A stretch of DNA of 64,000 nt from Actinomycetes bacterium (GCA_021823525.1 JAKANY010000001.1:1-64000); one strand, 5' to 3'. Counted from the first letter of the stretch, positions 7,064 to 15,713 are shown. Numbers and translations are program-made. Notes: a model not told the origin generated them from the sequence alone.

Positions 7064-8644
7064 ATGGCTGCAGGAACCGGAGTGGAGACCACCGAGAAGA
7101 CGGCCCTCGCGCCGCCGCACCTGATCGATCCGGTGGAGGTGGCGATCCGCACCCGCCGGCCCGAGGACCCCGCGGCCCTGCGCCGCTTCGAGGACACCGA
7201 CCCGCCGCGCGGCCTGGACGTGGCGCGCTTCCCCCGGGTGGCGACCATCCTGCGCGACCGGAAGTTCCAGTTCCTCATGATCCTGCCCAACCAGATCATC
7301 TTCTGGCTGGTCATCGGCATCGGGCTGGTCGGCACCGTGGACCCGGGCCTCAACTTCGCGACGGCCATCACCTGGTACCTGTGGTTCTGCCTGGTGTTCG
7401 TGATGATGGTGGTCGTCGGGCGCGCGTGGTGCGCCATGTGCCCCTTCGGAGGGTTCGGCGAGTGGGTCCAGCGCCACACCTTCTTCAAGCGCACCTCCAA
7501 GAGCCTGGGCCTCGGGCTCAAGATGCCCGAGTCGGTCGCCCAGTACGGGTTCCTGCTGTCGGTGGGCGCCTTCCTCGCGCTGACGTGGATCGAGGAGTTC
7601 TTCAACATCGCCGGGCCGGGCAACCCGGCCGACACCAGTTTCATGGTGCTGGGGATCGTCTCGAGCGCCCTGCTCTTCTTCCTGGTCTTCGAGCGCCGCA
7701 CCTTCTGCCGGTACGTATGCCCGCTGAGCGCCCTGATCGGGTCGGTGGGCTCGATGGGCTCGGTCGCCGGGTTCCGCACCCGGGACCGGGAGGTCTGCCA
7801 GAGCTGCACGACCAAGGACTGCATGCGCGGCGACGCCGAGGGCTACGGCTGCCCGTGGTACACGTGGCCCGGCAGCGCCGACTCGAACCTCTCGTGCGGC
7901 CTGTGCACCGAGTGCTACAAGGCCTGCCCCTCGGACAACATCGGCCTGTACCTCCAGAAGCCCCTCACCTCGGTCGTGATGCCCTCGCGGCGCCGCGCCG
8001 ACGTGGCCTGGTCGGTGGCGATCCTCTTCGGCCTGGTCGTCTACCAGCAGCTGAACGCCCTGGCGCCCTTCGCCAGCTTCGACAGCTGGCTGAACTCCCA
8101 CACGTTCTTCCCGCACTACCCGAACCCCGTGAGCTACATCGGGATCATCGCCGGCGTGGCCGCGGTCCTCGCCCTGGTGGCCGCGGGTGTCCAGCGGGCC
8201 CTGGCGAGCACCCCGGGGGTCGCGCGCACGGGGCGGACCTTCGTGGACCGCACCAGCCCGTTCCGGTCCTACTTCCTGCCCCTGATGTACGGGATCATCC
8301 CGGTGGTGGGCGCGGACTACTTCGCGCGCCAGCTGCCCAAGTTCTTCCAGCACGTGCCGCGGGTGCCGGTCTCGATCGGCCACCTGTTCGGCTTCGGCTC
8401 GGCGCGCTCCTCGCTCTACCACGCCTCGCTGATCGCCTCCAACGCGGGCATCATCGCGGTGCAGGTGGGCGTGATGGCCGCCGGGACCCTGGCCGCGATG
8501 TGGACCAGCTGGCGGGTGGCGGGGCGCGACCTGGCGCCCATCAGCCGCCGGCCCCGCGCGGTCCAGGTGTCCGCGGCGACCTTCGCGCTGGTGCTCGGGA
8601 TCGTCACGGCGGTCCTGTACGTCCTGATGAACGCCGCGGACTGA
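7064..8644 (+). CDS. NapH/NosR/CcoG-like membrane polyferredoxin
   Basis: A 526-residue integral membrane Fe-S protein of the 4Fe-4S polyferredoxin family, which passes electrons between the membrane quinone pool and partner reductases or maturation systems. Paired membrane motifs typical of NapH/NosR are visible: WCAMCPFGG near residue 123 and FCRYVCPLS near 215. Two ferredoxin-like cysteine sets follow, CQSCTTKDC near 245 and CGLCTECYKACP near 278. Hydrophobic helices lie before, between and after these, including a C-terminal group absent from minimal NapH. The ATG is preceded by GAGGGGG. It is the first gene of a probable two-gene operon, with the fused flavoenzyme 8 bases downstream. The terminal acceptor is not encoded nearby. 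Confidence 0.82.
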   Translation: MAAGTGVETTEKTALAPPHLIDPVEVAIRTRRPEDPAALRRFEDTDPPRGLDVARFPRVATILRDRKFQFLMILPNQIIFWLVIGIGLVGTVDPGLNFATAITWYLWFCLVFVMMVVVGRAWCAMCPFGGFGEWVQRHTFFKRTSKSLGLGLKMPESVAQYGFLLSVGAFLALTWIEEFFNIAGPGNPADTSFMVLGIVSSALLFFLVFERRTFCRYVCPLSALIGSVGSMGSVAGFRTRDREVCQSCTTKDCMRGDAEGYGCPWYTWPGSADSNLSCGLCTECYKACPSDNIGLYLQKPLTSVVMPSRRRADVAWSVAILFGLVVYQQLNALAPFASFDSWLNSHTFFPHYPNPVSYIGIIAGVAAVLALVAAGVQRALASTPGVARTGRTFVDRTSPFRSYFLPLMYGIIPVVGADYFARQLPKFFQHVPRVPVSIGHLFGFGSARSSLYHASLIASNAGIIAVQVGVMAAGTLAAMWTSWRVAGRDLAPISRRPRAVQVSAATFALVLGIVTAVLYVLMNAAD

Positions 8645-8652
8645 GGAGCGAC

Positions 8653-10860
8653 ATGACGACCCTGATCACCAACACCGCGCCCGCCGAGGGCTCCTCGGCC
8701 CGCCACGTCACCGTCCTGGTGGACCGCTGCGCCGGCTGCCAGGAGTGCGTGATCCGCTGCCCCGCCGGGGCCCTGACGATGGAGCCGGTCACCTGGACGG
8801 CCCTGGCCGACGACGCGGCCTGCGTGGGCTGCCGCCAGTGCGAGCGGGTGTGCCCGTTCTCGGCCATCGTGGTCGAGGGGCCCCTCGCGCTCACCGAGCG
8901 CTACGACCCGCCGCTGCACCACCCGGTGGAGCTGCGCGGCAACGTCGAGGAGACCCGTCGCGGCTACGACACGTGGGAAGAGGCGATCGCCGAGGCGACG
9001 CGCTGCCTGACCTGCCCGGACCCGACCTGCGTGCGGGGCTGCCCGGCCCATAACGACATCCCCCAGTTCGTGGCCGCGGTGCGCGACCACGACCTGGACC
9101 GCGCCCACGAGATCCTGCACCGCACCACGGTGATCCCCGACGTGTGCTCGCGCGTGTGCAACCAGGCCGCCCAATGCGAGGGCGCCTGCACGTGGTCGCT
9201 GGCCGGCGGCGTCCCCGTCGCCATCGGGCGGCTCGAGCGCTTCATCGCCGACCACGCCCCGGTGCCGCCGCCCGCGGCCGTCGCGCCCTACGCCGACGCG
9301 CTGTCGGTGGGCATCATCGGGGCCGGCCCGGCGGGCTTGGGCGCGGCGTGGGACCTGGTGGAGGCGGGCGCGCACGTGACCGTCTACGAGCGCGAGGCCC
9401 AGCCCGGCGGCCTGCTCCTGTGGGGCATGCCCGACTTCACGCTGCCCGACGAGGTCGCCACGCGGCCCTGGCGCCAGTTGGTCGAGGCCGGCGTGGACCT
9501 GCGCTGCTCGACGGCCATCCCGGCCGACGCGCTCGACCACCTGCTCACCGTCCACGACGCGGTCGTCGTGGCCAACGGGGCGGGCGTGCCCATCCGGCTG
9601 CCCGTCCCCGGCGCCGACCTCGAGGGGGTCGTGGACGCGACCTTCTTCCTCCAGGGCGCCAAGGACGCCCTGATGCCCGGGGGCGACGTGCCCGCCTGGC
9701 GGGAGCGCCTGGGCGTGGCCGACGAGCGCGGCCAGCGGGTGCTGGTGCTGGGCGCGGGCAACACGGCCATGGACGTCGCGCGCATGGCGCGACGCCTGGG
9801 CCTCGAGGCGACCTGCGTGGACTGGCTCGACGAGCGCTTCGCCCTGGCGCGCCCCGACGAGCTGGCCGAGGCCCGCGACGAGGGCGTCGAGGTGCTCTTC
9901 AACCGCACGCTGACGTCCCTGTCGGGCGAGGGGCGCGTCGCCCGGGCGCGCCTGGCCCACACGGTCCAGCGCGAGCGCACCGCCCAGCCCACGGTCCTGG
10001 CCGACCAGGTCGACGACCGTCCGGTGGACCTGGTCGTCATGGCCATGGGCTACCGGCTCGACGGCGCCTACCGCGAGGCCGTGGCCAGCGCGCCCATCGT
10101 CAAGAAGGCGGGCACCTACCCCCACGGCCGGTGGCGGGCGAGCGGGCTGCTGGCCAACCCGGCCTCGGCCTACAACCACCACAACCCCGTGGGCAGCCTC
10201 TCGCTGGACCGTGAGGTCGGGCTGTGGGCGGCGGCCTCGCCGCGCCGCGAGCGTCTCTGGTTCGCCGGCGACGCCCTGACGGGCCCGGCCACGGTGGTCG
10301 AGGCCATGGCCCAGGGTCGCCGCGCCGCGCGCGCCATCCTCGACGCGCAGCCCGCCCGGCCCGACCGGGTGCTCGGGGCCGCACCGGCGCCGCGCGTGCT
10401 GGTGGCCTACGCGTCCGCGGGGGGCACGACCCGGGCGCTGGCCGAGCGGCTCGCCGACCTGCTGGGGGCGGCGGGGGCGCGCGCGAGCGTGCGCTCGGTC
10501 ACCGAGGTGCTGCCCGCCGACCTGGCGCACGCCGACGCGCTGGTGCTGGCCACGTGGGTCGAGGGGATGGTCGTGGCCCGCGTGCGCGCGGCCGCGGCCA
10601 TGCGGTCCTTCGTCAGCGGGCTCGGCGCGCTGGGCGGGCGGCCGGTGGCCCTGGCCGTCACCTACGGGGTCAACCCCCGCGGGGTCCTGCGCGACCTGAC
10701 CGCCGAGATCGCCGCGCACGGCGGCGTCGTCGTGGCCAGCGAGTCCTTCGGGCCGCGCGACCGCGGGACCACCCGTGTGCGTCCCTCGCGCCTGGAGGCC
10801 TTCGCCAACCGCGTCAGCGCCCACGTGGTGCGCCGCATCCCGGTGACCAGCCAGGCCTGA
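8653..10860 (+). CDS. Ferredoxin / GltD-like oxidoreductase / flavodoxin fusion protein
   Basis: A predicted soluble electron-transfer enzyme of 735 residues with three modules. Residues 20-70 form a two-cluster ferredoxin with cysteines 26, 29, 32, 36 and 57, 60, 63, 67. Residues 100-575 match the GltD/NfnB-type NAD(P)H-dependent flavoprotein: cysteines 118, 121, 126, 130 and 165, 169, 175, 179 for its own clusters, an FAD fold GAGPAG at 223-228, a second dinucleotide fold GAGNTAMD near 370, and the C-terminal FAD motif GDALTGPATVVEAMAQG. Residues 580-735 form a flavodoxin-like domain with FMN loop ASAGGTTRALA. The start at 8653 has GAGGAG ahead of it; the in-frame open stretch upstream is only a shadow of the previous gene. 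It probably links NAD(P)H, ferredoxin and flavodoxin chemistry to the membrane polyferredoxin. The physiological partner is unknown. Confidence 0.85.
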   Translation: MTTLITNTAPAEGSSARHVTVLVDRCAGCQECVIRCPAGALTMEPVTWTALADDAACVGCRQCERVCPFSAIVVEGPLALTERYDPPLHHPVELRGNVEETRRGYDTWEEAIAEATRCLTCPDPTCVRGCPAHNDIPQFVAAVRDHDLDRAHEILHRTTVIPDVCSRVCNQAAQCEGACTWSLAGGVPVAIGRLERFIADHAPVPPPAAVAPYADALSVGIIGAGPAGLGAAWDLVEAGAHVTVYEREAQPGGLLLWGMPDFTLPDEVATRPWRQLVEAGVDLRCSTAIPADALDHLLTVHDAVVVANGAGVPIRLPVPGADLEGVVDATFFLQGAKDALMPGGDVPAWRERLGVADERGQRVLVLGAGNTAMDVARMARRLGLEATCVDWLDERFALARPDELAEARDEGVEVLFNRTLTSLSGEGRVARARLAHTVQRERTAQPTVLADQVDDRPVDLVVMAMGYRLDGAYREAVASAPIVKKAGTYPHGRWRASGLLANPASAYNHHNPVGSLSLDREVGLWAAASPRRERLWFAGDALTGPATVVEAMAQGRRAARAILDAQPARPDRVLGAAPAPRVLVAYASAGGTTRALAERLADLLGAAGARASVRSVTEVLPADLAHADALVLATWVEGMVVARVRAAAAMRSFVSGLGALGGRPVALAVTYGVNPRGVLRDLTAEIAAHGGVVVASESFGPRDRGTTRVRPSRLEAFANRVSAHVVRRIPVTSQA

Positions 10861-10864
10861 CGCG

Positions 10865-11794
10865 TCAGGCGCCCGGGGCGTCCTGCTCGAGGGCGGCGGC
10901 CAGCCGGCGCAGGAAGGAGCGCACGGTCGAGCGCGCCAGGCGCGAGAGGCCGGCCTCGTCGAGCGCGTGGCCGGCGCGCCCCAGGGGCGGGCGGTAGCGG
11001 CCGACCAGGGTGAGCTCGGTGCGATCGGGGTCGAGCTCGGCCACCTGGAGGGTGCCCACCAGGCGGGGGAAGAGCCCCGAGGGCCCGGTCGCCTCCCACT
11101 GGAGCGCGATCGCCACGCCCTCGTCGGTCACCACTGGGTCGCCGAGGCGCACCGCCACGGTCTTGGCCAGCCAGCCGCGCCGGCTCGGACCCACCCGCAC
11201 GATCACCGACTCGGCGTCGTCGCGCGCCGCGTCCAGGTGCGGGATCAGCCACGCGCCGCCGGTCAGGCGCTGGGCCACGGCGTCGGCCGGGCGCTCGATG
11301 TGCACGGTGTCGTGCACGTCGACGCTCTCGGCGCCGGCGTGGCGGTGGCCCACGACGTGGTAGGCGCCCGCGGTGATCAGGCGGTCGCGCTCGACCAGCG
11401 TCGCCAGGGTCGTGGCGGCCAGCTCGGCGCGCAGGGCGGCGGTGGCCGCCGACCACGTCTCGTGGACCGGGCAGACGGTCTCCCACTGGCAGGGCTCGTC
11501 GCCCAGGACGCAGCTGTCGGTCTCCAGAGAGCCCTCCCCGGCCTCGACGACCTCGAGCAGCGTGATCTCGGCGGGCGGCCGGGTCAGCCGGTAGCCTCCG
11601 TTGGCCCCGAAGAAGGAGCTGGCGATCCCCGCCCCGACCAGGTCGCCCAGGATCTGGGAGACGAAGGTGCGCGGCACGCCCATCTCGAGGGAGACCTGGC
11701 GCAGCTTGGTGGGCTGGTCGGCACCGAAGTGGGTCGCCAGGCAGATCGCCGAGCGCACCACGTAGTCACCGCGCTTGGACAACTTGACCTTCAC
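10865..11794 (-). CDS. Rrf2-family regulator with C-terminal SRPBCC-like domain
   Basis: A 309-residue regulator. The N-terminal 140 residues are a full Rrf2 protein: a winged helix (GDYVVRSAICLA, VPRTFVSQILGDL, then the wing GANGGYRL) and three cysteines at 95, 102 and 108 in a C-x6-C-x5-C spacing like that of Fe-S ligands in IscR/NsrR. Residues from about 150 to the end look like a SRPBCC/polyketide-cyclase ligand pocket (VHIERPADAVAQRL, LTLVGRYRPPLG), which ordinary Rrf2 proteins of about 150 residues lack. The GTG start fits a leaderless promoter. It converges on the fused flavoenzyme with a 4-base gap, TGA-CGCG-TCA. Likely role: sensing NO, redox or cluster status and controlling the neighbouring redox operon (inference). 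Confidence 0.8.
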   Translation of the reverse strand: MKVKLSKRGDYVVRSAICLATHFGADQPTKLRQVSLEMGVPRTFVSQILGDLVGAGIASSFFGANGGYRLTRPPAEITLLEVVEAGEGSLETDSCVLGDEPCQWETVCPVHETWSAATAALRAELAATTLATLVERDRLITAGAYHVVGHRHAGAESVDVHDTVHIERPADAVAQRLTGGAWLIPHLDAARDDAESVIVRVGPSRRGWLAKTVAVRLGDPVVTDEGVAIALQWEATGPSGLFPRLVGTLQVAELDPDRTELTLVGRYRPPLGRAGHALDEAGLSRLARSTVRSFLRRLAAALEQDAPGA

Positions 11795-11800
11795 GCGGCC

Positions 11801-11806
11801 ACACTA
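11801..11806 (-). promoter_or_regulatory. Leaderless -10 element for the Rrf2 gene
   Basis: TAGTGT on the minus strand ends 6 bases before the GTG start at 11794, with no Shine-Dalgarno sequence. Confidence 0.5.
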
Positions 11807-11835
11807 CCGGTGGCCACGGCGGCTGATCAGGAGCG

Positions 11836-12042
11836 TCAGCGACGCAGCATCGACCCCGTCGGAGCGGGGCGCGCCAGCACCTCGGCGAGGAACGCGTCGA
11901 GCTCGTCGTCGCGCCGACGGTCCGCGCGCTGCGCACGCAGCGTCGCCACGACCGCGACGAATGACGAGAGCGCCAGCGCCGCCAGGGTGAGCAGGCACAG
12001 CCCCGCCGCGATCGCGGCGAGCAGTCCAAGGGGGAGGGCCAC
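11836..12042 (-). CDS. Small single-pass membrane protein, unknown function
   Basis: A 68-residue reading frame of unrecognised family. Residues 2-35 are strongly hydrophobic (LPLGLLAAIAAGLCLLTLAAL, then ALSSFVAVVATL), followed by a charged tail RAQRADRRRDDELDAF, the pattern of a small inner-membrane protein with a cytoplasmic tail. A longer in-frame start exists at 12093, but the GTG at 12042 is preferred because CACTGT ends exactly 6 bases upstream and the extension would be weakly coding. It lies 41 bases beyond the Rrf2 gene start, on the same strand. It could be non-coding. Confidence 0.4.
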   Translation of the reverse strand: MALPLGLLAAIAAGLCLLTLAALALSSFVAVVATLRAQRADRRRDDELDAFLAEVLARPAPTGSMLRR

Positions 12043-12048
12043 GACTCC

Positions 12049-12054
12049 ACAGTG
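12049..12054 (-). promoter_or_regulatory. Possible leaderless -10 for the small membrane protein
   Basis: CACTGT on the minus strand ends 6 bases before the GTG at 12042. It is a weak hexamer, supported mainly by the spacing shared with other genes here. Confidence 0.3.
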
Positions 12055-12161
12055 CCCGGCCGGCGCTCCGCGCGGTACCCAGGATCCACGCAAGGACCAC
12101 GCCGAAATGGCCGAGGGCGCTCCGCGAAATCACGGGGAAGGACGCGCGCCACGGCGGCCGC

Positions 12162-12167
12162 TAGTCT
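12162..12167 (+). promoter_or_regulatory. Leaderless -10 element for ccr
   Basis: TAGTCT ends 6 bases before the ATG at 12174. No ribosome binding site is present. Confidence 0.5.
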
Positions 12168-12173
12168 CACGCA

Positions 12174-13517
12174 ATGGAACTCCTCGATGCCGTGCGCGGT
12201 GGGGCCGACGCCGCCACGCTCGCCGACACGCCCCTGCCCACGACGACGCGCGCGGTCTACGTGGAGCGCAAGGACCAGGACATGTTCGCGGGCCAGGCCA
12301 CGCGCGACAAGGACCCGCGTGCCAGCCTGAAGGTCGGCGAGGTGCCCCTGCCCGACTACGCACCCGACGAGGTGGTCGTGGTGGTGATGGCCTCGTCGAT
12401 CAACTTCAACACGGTGTGGACGAGCATCTTCGAGCCGGTGCCGACCTTCGGGTTCCTCGACCGCCTGGGGCGCGAGAGCCGCTGGGGGGCCCGCCACGCC
12501 CAGGACTTCCACGTCGTGGGCTCCGACGCGGCGGGCATCGTGGTGCGCGTGGGCTCGGCGGTGCGCAACTGGAAGCCCGGCGACGAGGTCACCATCCAGT
12601 GCAACTACGTCGACGACCAGGACCCCTCGAGCCACGACGACTCCATGCTCGCGGGCAACCAGCGGATCTGGGGCTTCGAGACGAACTTCGGGGGCCTGGC
12701 CGACATCACCATCGTCAAGGCCAACCAGCTCATGCCCAAGCCCCCGCACCTGACCTGGGAGGAGGCGGCGGTCAACGCGCTGTGCAACTCGACGGCCTAC
12801 CGCATGCTGGTGTCGCGCAACGGGGCGCCGGTGACCCAGGGCGACAAGGTGCTGATCTGGGGGGCGTCGGGGGGCATCGGGTCCTTCGCGGTCCAGCACG
12901 TGCTCAACTCGGGCGGCGTGCCCATCGGCGTGGTGTCCAGTCCCGCGAAGGCCGCCACCCTGCACGAGCTCGGGTGCCGCCACGTGCTGGACCGGTCCGA
13001 GCGCGACTACCGGTTCTGGAAGGACGAGCACACCCAGGACGAGTCCGAGTGGCGCCGCCTGGGCCGCGACATCCGCGACCTGGTGGGCGAGGACCCCGAC
13101 ATCGTCTTCGAGCACCCGGGCCGCTCGACCATGGGGGCCAGTGTCTTCGTGGCCAAGCGCGGCGGCACGATCGTGACCTGCGCGGCCACCACGGGCTACA
13201 TGGTCGAGTACGACAACCGCCACCTGTGGATGCGCCTCAAGACCATCCGGGGCTCGCACTTCTCCAACTACCGCGAGGCCTGGGACGCTAACCAGGCCAT
13301 CGTCGAGGGACGGGTCGTGCCCCCGCTGTCGGCGGTCTTCCCGATGGAGCGCGTGGGCGAGGCCACCTACGAGATGCACCACAACCGCCACGAGGGCAAG
13401 ATCGGCGTCCTGTGCGCGGCCGAGCGCGAGGGCCTCGGCGTGCGCGACCCCGAGCGCCGCGCGGCGGTGGGCGAGGCGCGCCTGACGATCTTCCGCCGCC
13501 ACGACCGGGAGGGCTGA
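12174..13517 (+). CDS. ccr: Crotonyl-CoA carboxylase/reductase
   Basis: This NADPH enzyme reductively carboxylates crotonyl-CoA to (2S)-ethylmalonyl-CoA, the signature step of the ethylmalonyl-CoA pathway and a source of polyketide extender units. The 447-residue length is typical of Ccr and longer than ordinary medium-chain reductases. Supporting segments are the long N-terminal extension, SSINFNTVWTSIFEPVPTF, HVVGSDAAGIVVRVG, the nucleotide fold IWGASGGIGSFAVQ near residue 228, and the C-terminal LWMRLKTIRGSHFSNY. The next gene, a 2-ketoacyl-type epimerase, starts at the A of the Ccr stop codon (TGATG), so the two are translationally coupled and act in consecutive steps. Confidence 0.93.
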   Translation: MELLDAVRGGADAATLADTPLPTTTRAVYVERKDQDMFAGQATRDKDPRASLKVGEVPLPDYAPDEVVVVVMASSINFNTVWTSIFEPVPTFGFLDRLGRESRWGARHAQDFHVVGSDAAGIVVRVGSAVRNWKPGDEVTIQCNYVDDQDPSSHDDSMLAGNQRIWGFETNFGGLADITIVKANQLMPKPPHLTWEEAAVNALCNSTAYRMLVSRNGAPVTQGDKVLIWGASGGIGSFAVQHVLNSGGVPIGVVSSPAKAATLHELGCRHVLDRSERDYRFWKDEHTQDESEWRRLGRDIRDLVGEDPDIVFEHPGRSTMGASVFVAKRGGTIVTCAATTGYMVEYDNRHLWMRLKTIRGSHFSNYREAWDANQAIVEGRVVPPLSAVFPMERVGEATYEMHHNRHEGKIGVLCAAEREGLGVRDPERRAAVGEARLTIFRRHDREG

Positions 13518-13933
13518 TGGAGCCACTGTGGACCGAGATCGATCACGTGGCGATCGCCGTGCGCGACCTGGACGCCGCGGCCGCCTGGTACGAGCGGGCC
13601 TTCGGCGCGCGCGTCGTGCACCGCGAGGTGGTCGAGCGCGACGGCGTGGCCGAGGCGCTGCTCGCGGTGGCCGACAGCTACGTCCAGCTGCTCACGCCCA
13701 CCCGCGACGACTCGCCGGTCGCCCGGTTCCTGGCCACCCGGGGCGAGGGGCTGCACCACGTGGGCTACCGCGTGGCCGACTGCGCGGCGGCCCTGGCAGC
13801 GGTGCGCGCGCAGGGGGGACGGGTCATCGACGAGGCGCCCCGGCCCGGCTCGCGGGGCACGACGGTCGCCTTCGTCCACCCCAGCGCCGCCTTCGGCACG
13901 CTGATCGAGCTGGTGGAGGACCCCGCGGCGTGA
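13517..13933 (+). CDS. Methylmalonyl/ethylmalonyl-CoA epimerase
   Basis: A glyoxalase-fold epimerase of 138 residues that interconverts the 2S and 2R forms of methylmalonyl-CoA or ethylmalonyl-CoA for the B12 mutase. Expected metal ligands are His10 in IDHVAIAV, a glutamine in YVQLLTP near 57, a histidine of GLHHVGY at 80-81 and the final glutamate in TLIELVE. The ATG at 13517 overlaps the ccr stop by one base. An in-frame start further upstream lies inside ccr and is rejected. Placement directly after ccr and near ecm argues for a dual role on C4 and C5 diacids. Confidence 0.92.
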   Translation: MEPLWTEIDHVAIAVRDLDAAAAWYERAFGARVVHREVVERDGVAEALLAVADSYVQLLTPTRDDSPVARFLATRGEGLHHVGYRVADCAAALAAVRAQGGRVIDEAPRPGSRGTTVAFVHPSAAFGTLIELVEDPAA

Positions 13934-13960
13934 CGCTCGACGCCGCCCTCGTGGGCTAGG

Positions 13961-13966
13961 TAGCCT
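13961..13966 (+). promoter_or_regulatory. Near-leaderless -10 element for pccB
   Basis: TAGCCT ends 8 bases before the ATG at 13975. No Shine-Dalgarno sequence is visible. Confidence 0.4.
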
Positions 13967-13974
13967 GACCGGCT

Positions 13975-15531
13975 ATGGAACACACGATGGCTGACCGGCT
14001 GGCCGACCTCGCGGAGCGCCAGCGCGACGCCCGCAGCGCGGGGGGCGCGGCGGCCATCGACCGCCACCACGCCAAGGGCAAGATGACCGCGCGCGAGCGC
14101 ATCGAGTACCTGCTCGACGAGGGCACCTTCACCGAGCTCGACATGCTGAGCCGGCACGGGTCCTCGGGCATGGGCCTGGAGGACACCCGCCCCTACACCG
14201 ACGGGGTGATCACGGGCTTCGGCCAGATCGACGGGCGGCGCGTGTGCGTGTTCTCCCAGGACTTCACGGTCTTCGGCGGGGCGCTCGGCGAGACCCACGG
14301 GGCCAAGATCCACAAGATCATGGACCTGGCGGTCGCCACCGGCCTGCCGGTGATCGGGCTCAACGACGGGGCGGGCGCGCGCATCCAGGAGGGCGTGGCC
14401 GCCCTGAACGCCTACGGCGGGATCTTCCGGCGCAACGCCGCCGCCTCGGGGGTCGTGCCCCAGGTCTCGGTGATCCTGGGCCCGTGCGCGGGCGGCGCCG
14501 TCTACTCGCCGGCCCTGACCGACTTCGTGGTGATGGTCAAGGACACCAGCCACATGTTCATCACCGGTCCCGACGTGGTGCGCACGGTGACCGGCGAGAT
14601 CGTGACCCTCGAGGAGCTCGGCGGCGCCCAGACCCACGCGACCAAGTCCGGGGTGGCCAGCTTCGTGCTGGCCGACGAGAAGGCCGCGCTCGACGAGGTG
14701 CGCTTCTTGCTGTCGTTCCTGCCCTCGAACAACCTCGAGGAGGCGCCCCGGGTGGCCACCGACGACCCGTCGGACCGGGTCTGCGAGGAGCTGCGCACCC
14801 TGCTGCCGGCCTCGTCCAACCAGCCCTACGACATGAAGAAGGTCATCAGCGCCATCGTCGACGACGGGGAGTACCTCGAGGTCCACGCCGGGTGGGCCCA
14901 GCAGATCACCTGCGGGTTCGCGCGCGTGGGCGGCCACAGCGTGGGCATCGTGGGCAACCAGCCCGCGGTGCTGGCCGGGGTGCTCGACATCGACTCGAGC
15001 GAGAAGGCCGCGCGCTTCGTGCGCACGTGCGACGCCTTCAACGTGCCCATCATCTCGCTGGTCGACGTGCCGGGCTTCATGCCCGGCGTCGACCAGGAGT
15101 ACGGCGGCATCATCCGCCACGGCGCCAAGCTGCTCTACGCCTTCTGCGAGGCGACCGTGCCGCGCATCGGCATCATCACGCGCAAGGCCTACGGCGGGGC
15201 CTACGTGGTCATGAACTCCAAGTCCATCGGCGCGGACCTGGTCTTCGCCTGGCCGACCGCCGAGCTCGCGGTGATGGGCTCCTCGGGCGCGGTGGAGATC
15301 GTCTACCGGCGCGAGCTGATCGACGCCGAGGACCCGGCGCGCCGGCGCGCCGAGCTGATCGACGAGTACGAGGAGCGCTACGCCACCCCCTACATCGCCG
15401 CCGAGCGCGGCTTCGTCGACGACGTGATCGACCCGGCCGACACGCGCCGCGTGCTGGTGCGCTCGCTCGACCTGCTGCGCGCCAAGCGCGAGGACCTGCC
15501 CAAGCGCAAGCACGGGAACGTGCCGCTGTGA
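13975..15531 (+). CDS. pccB: Acyl-CoA (propionyl-CoA) carboxylase, carboxyltransferase beta subunit
   Basis: A 518-residue carboxyltransferase that moves CO2 from biotin to an acyl-CoA, most likely propionyl-CoA to methylmalonyl-CoA. Both halves of the crotonase-like fold are present: the acyl-CoA site [14 protein letters not shown] with [13 protein letters not shown], and the biotin site [16 protein letters not shown] with [16 protein letters not shown]. The specificity position after GGAY is valine, so substrate range cannot be fixed by eye. No alpha (biotin) subunit is in the window and must lie elsewhere. The stop overlaps the start of a small epsilon-like subunit by 4 bases, an arrangement typical of actinobacterial acyl-CoA carboxylases. 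Confidence 0.92.
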   Translation: MEHTMADRLADLAERQRDARSAGGAAAIDRHHAKGKMTARERIEYLLDEGTFTELDMLSRHGSSGMGLEDTRPYTDGVITGFGQIDGRRVCVFSQDFTVFGGALGETHGAKIHKIMDLAVATGLPVIGLNDGAGARIQEGVAALNAYGGIFRRNAAASGVVPQVSVILGPCAGGAVYSPALTDFVVMVKDTSHMFITGPDVVRTVTGEIVTLEELGGAQTHATKSGVASFVLADEKAALDEVRFLLSFLPSNNLEEAPRVATDDPSDRVCEELRTLLPASSNQPYDMKKVISAIVDDGEYLEVHAGWAQQITCGFARVGGHSVGIVGNQPAVLAGVLDIDSSEKAARFVRTCDAFNVPIISLVDVPGFMPGVDQEYGGIIRHGAKLLYAFCEATVPRIGIITRKAYGGAYVVMNSKSIGADLVFAWPTAELAVMGSSGAVEIVYRRELIDAEDPARRRAELIDEYEERYATPYIAAERGFVDDVIDPADTRRVLVRSLDLLRAKREDLPKRKHGNVPL

Positions 15532-15713
15532 GTGGACTGGCGCCGCGCCCGGGCCCCACGGCCGCCGAGGTCGCCGCCGTCGCGGCGGCGCTGACCCTGC
15601 TGGCCGGGCCCCCCGGGGCGCCGGTGGCCGACCCCACGCCCCGGTGGCGGTTCTCGGGGCGGTGGTTCCAGGTCGGCCGGTACGACCTGCGCCGGCCGGT
15701 GCGGCGCGCCTAG
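15528..15713 (+). CDS. Acyl-CoA carboxylase epsilon-subunit-like protein
   Basis: This 61-residue product starts at a GTG inside the GTGA overlap with the beta subunit. It resembles the small epsilon subunits that stabilise actinobacterial acyl-CoA carboxylase complexes: an N-terminal helix after [17 protein letters not shown], a Pro/Ala linker and an aromatic-basic end ([17 protein letters not shown]). Identification rests on size, pattern and position rather than strong motifs. Its TAG stop shares the CTAG at 15710-15713 with the stop of the convergent mutase gene. Confidence 0.65.
   Translation: MSGLAPRPGPTAAEVAAVAAALTLLAGPPGAPVADPTPRWRFSGRWFQVGRYDLRRPVRRA

Noticed and set aside
7024..8652. 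In-frame upstream extension of the fused flavoenzyme
   Set aside because: It runs through the polyferredoxin gene in another frame and is Arg/Gly-rich; the ATG at 8653 has a clear Shine-Dalgarno and begins a conserved ferredoxin domain.
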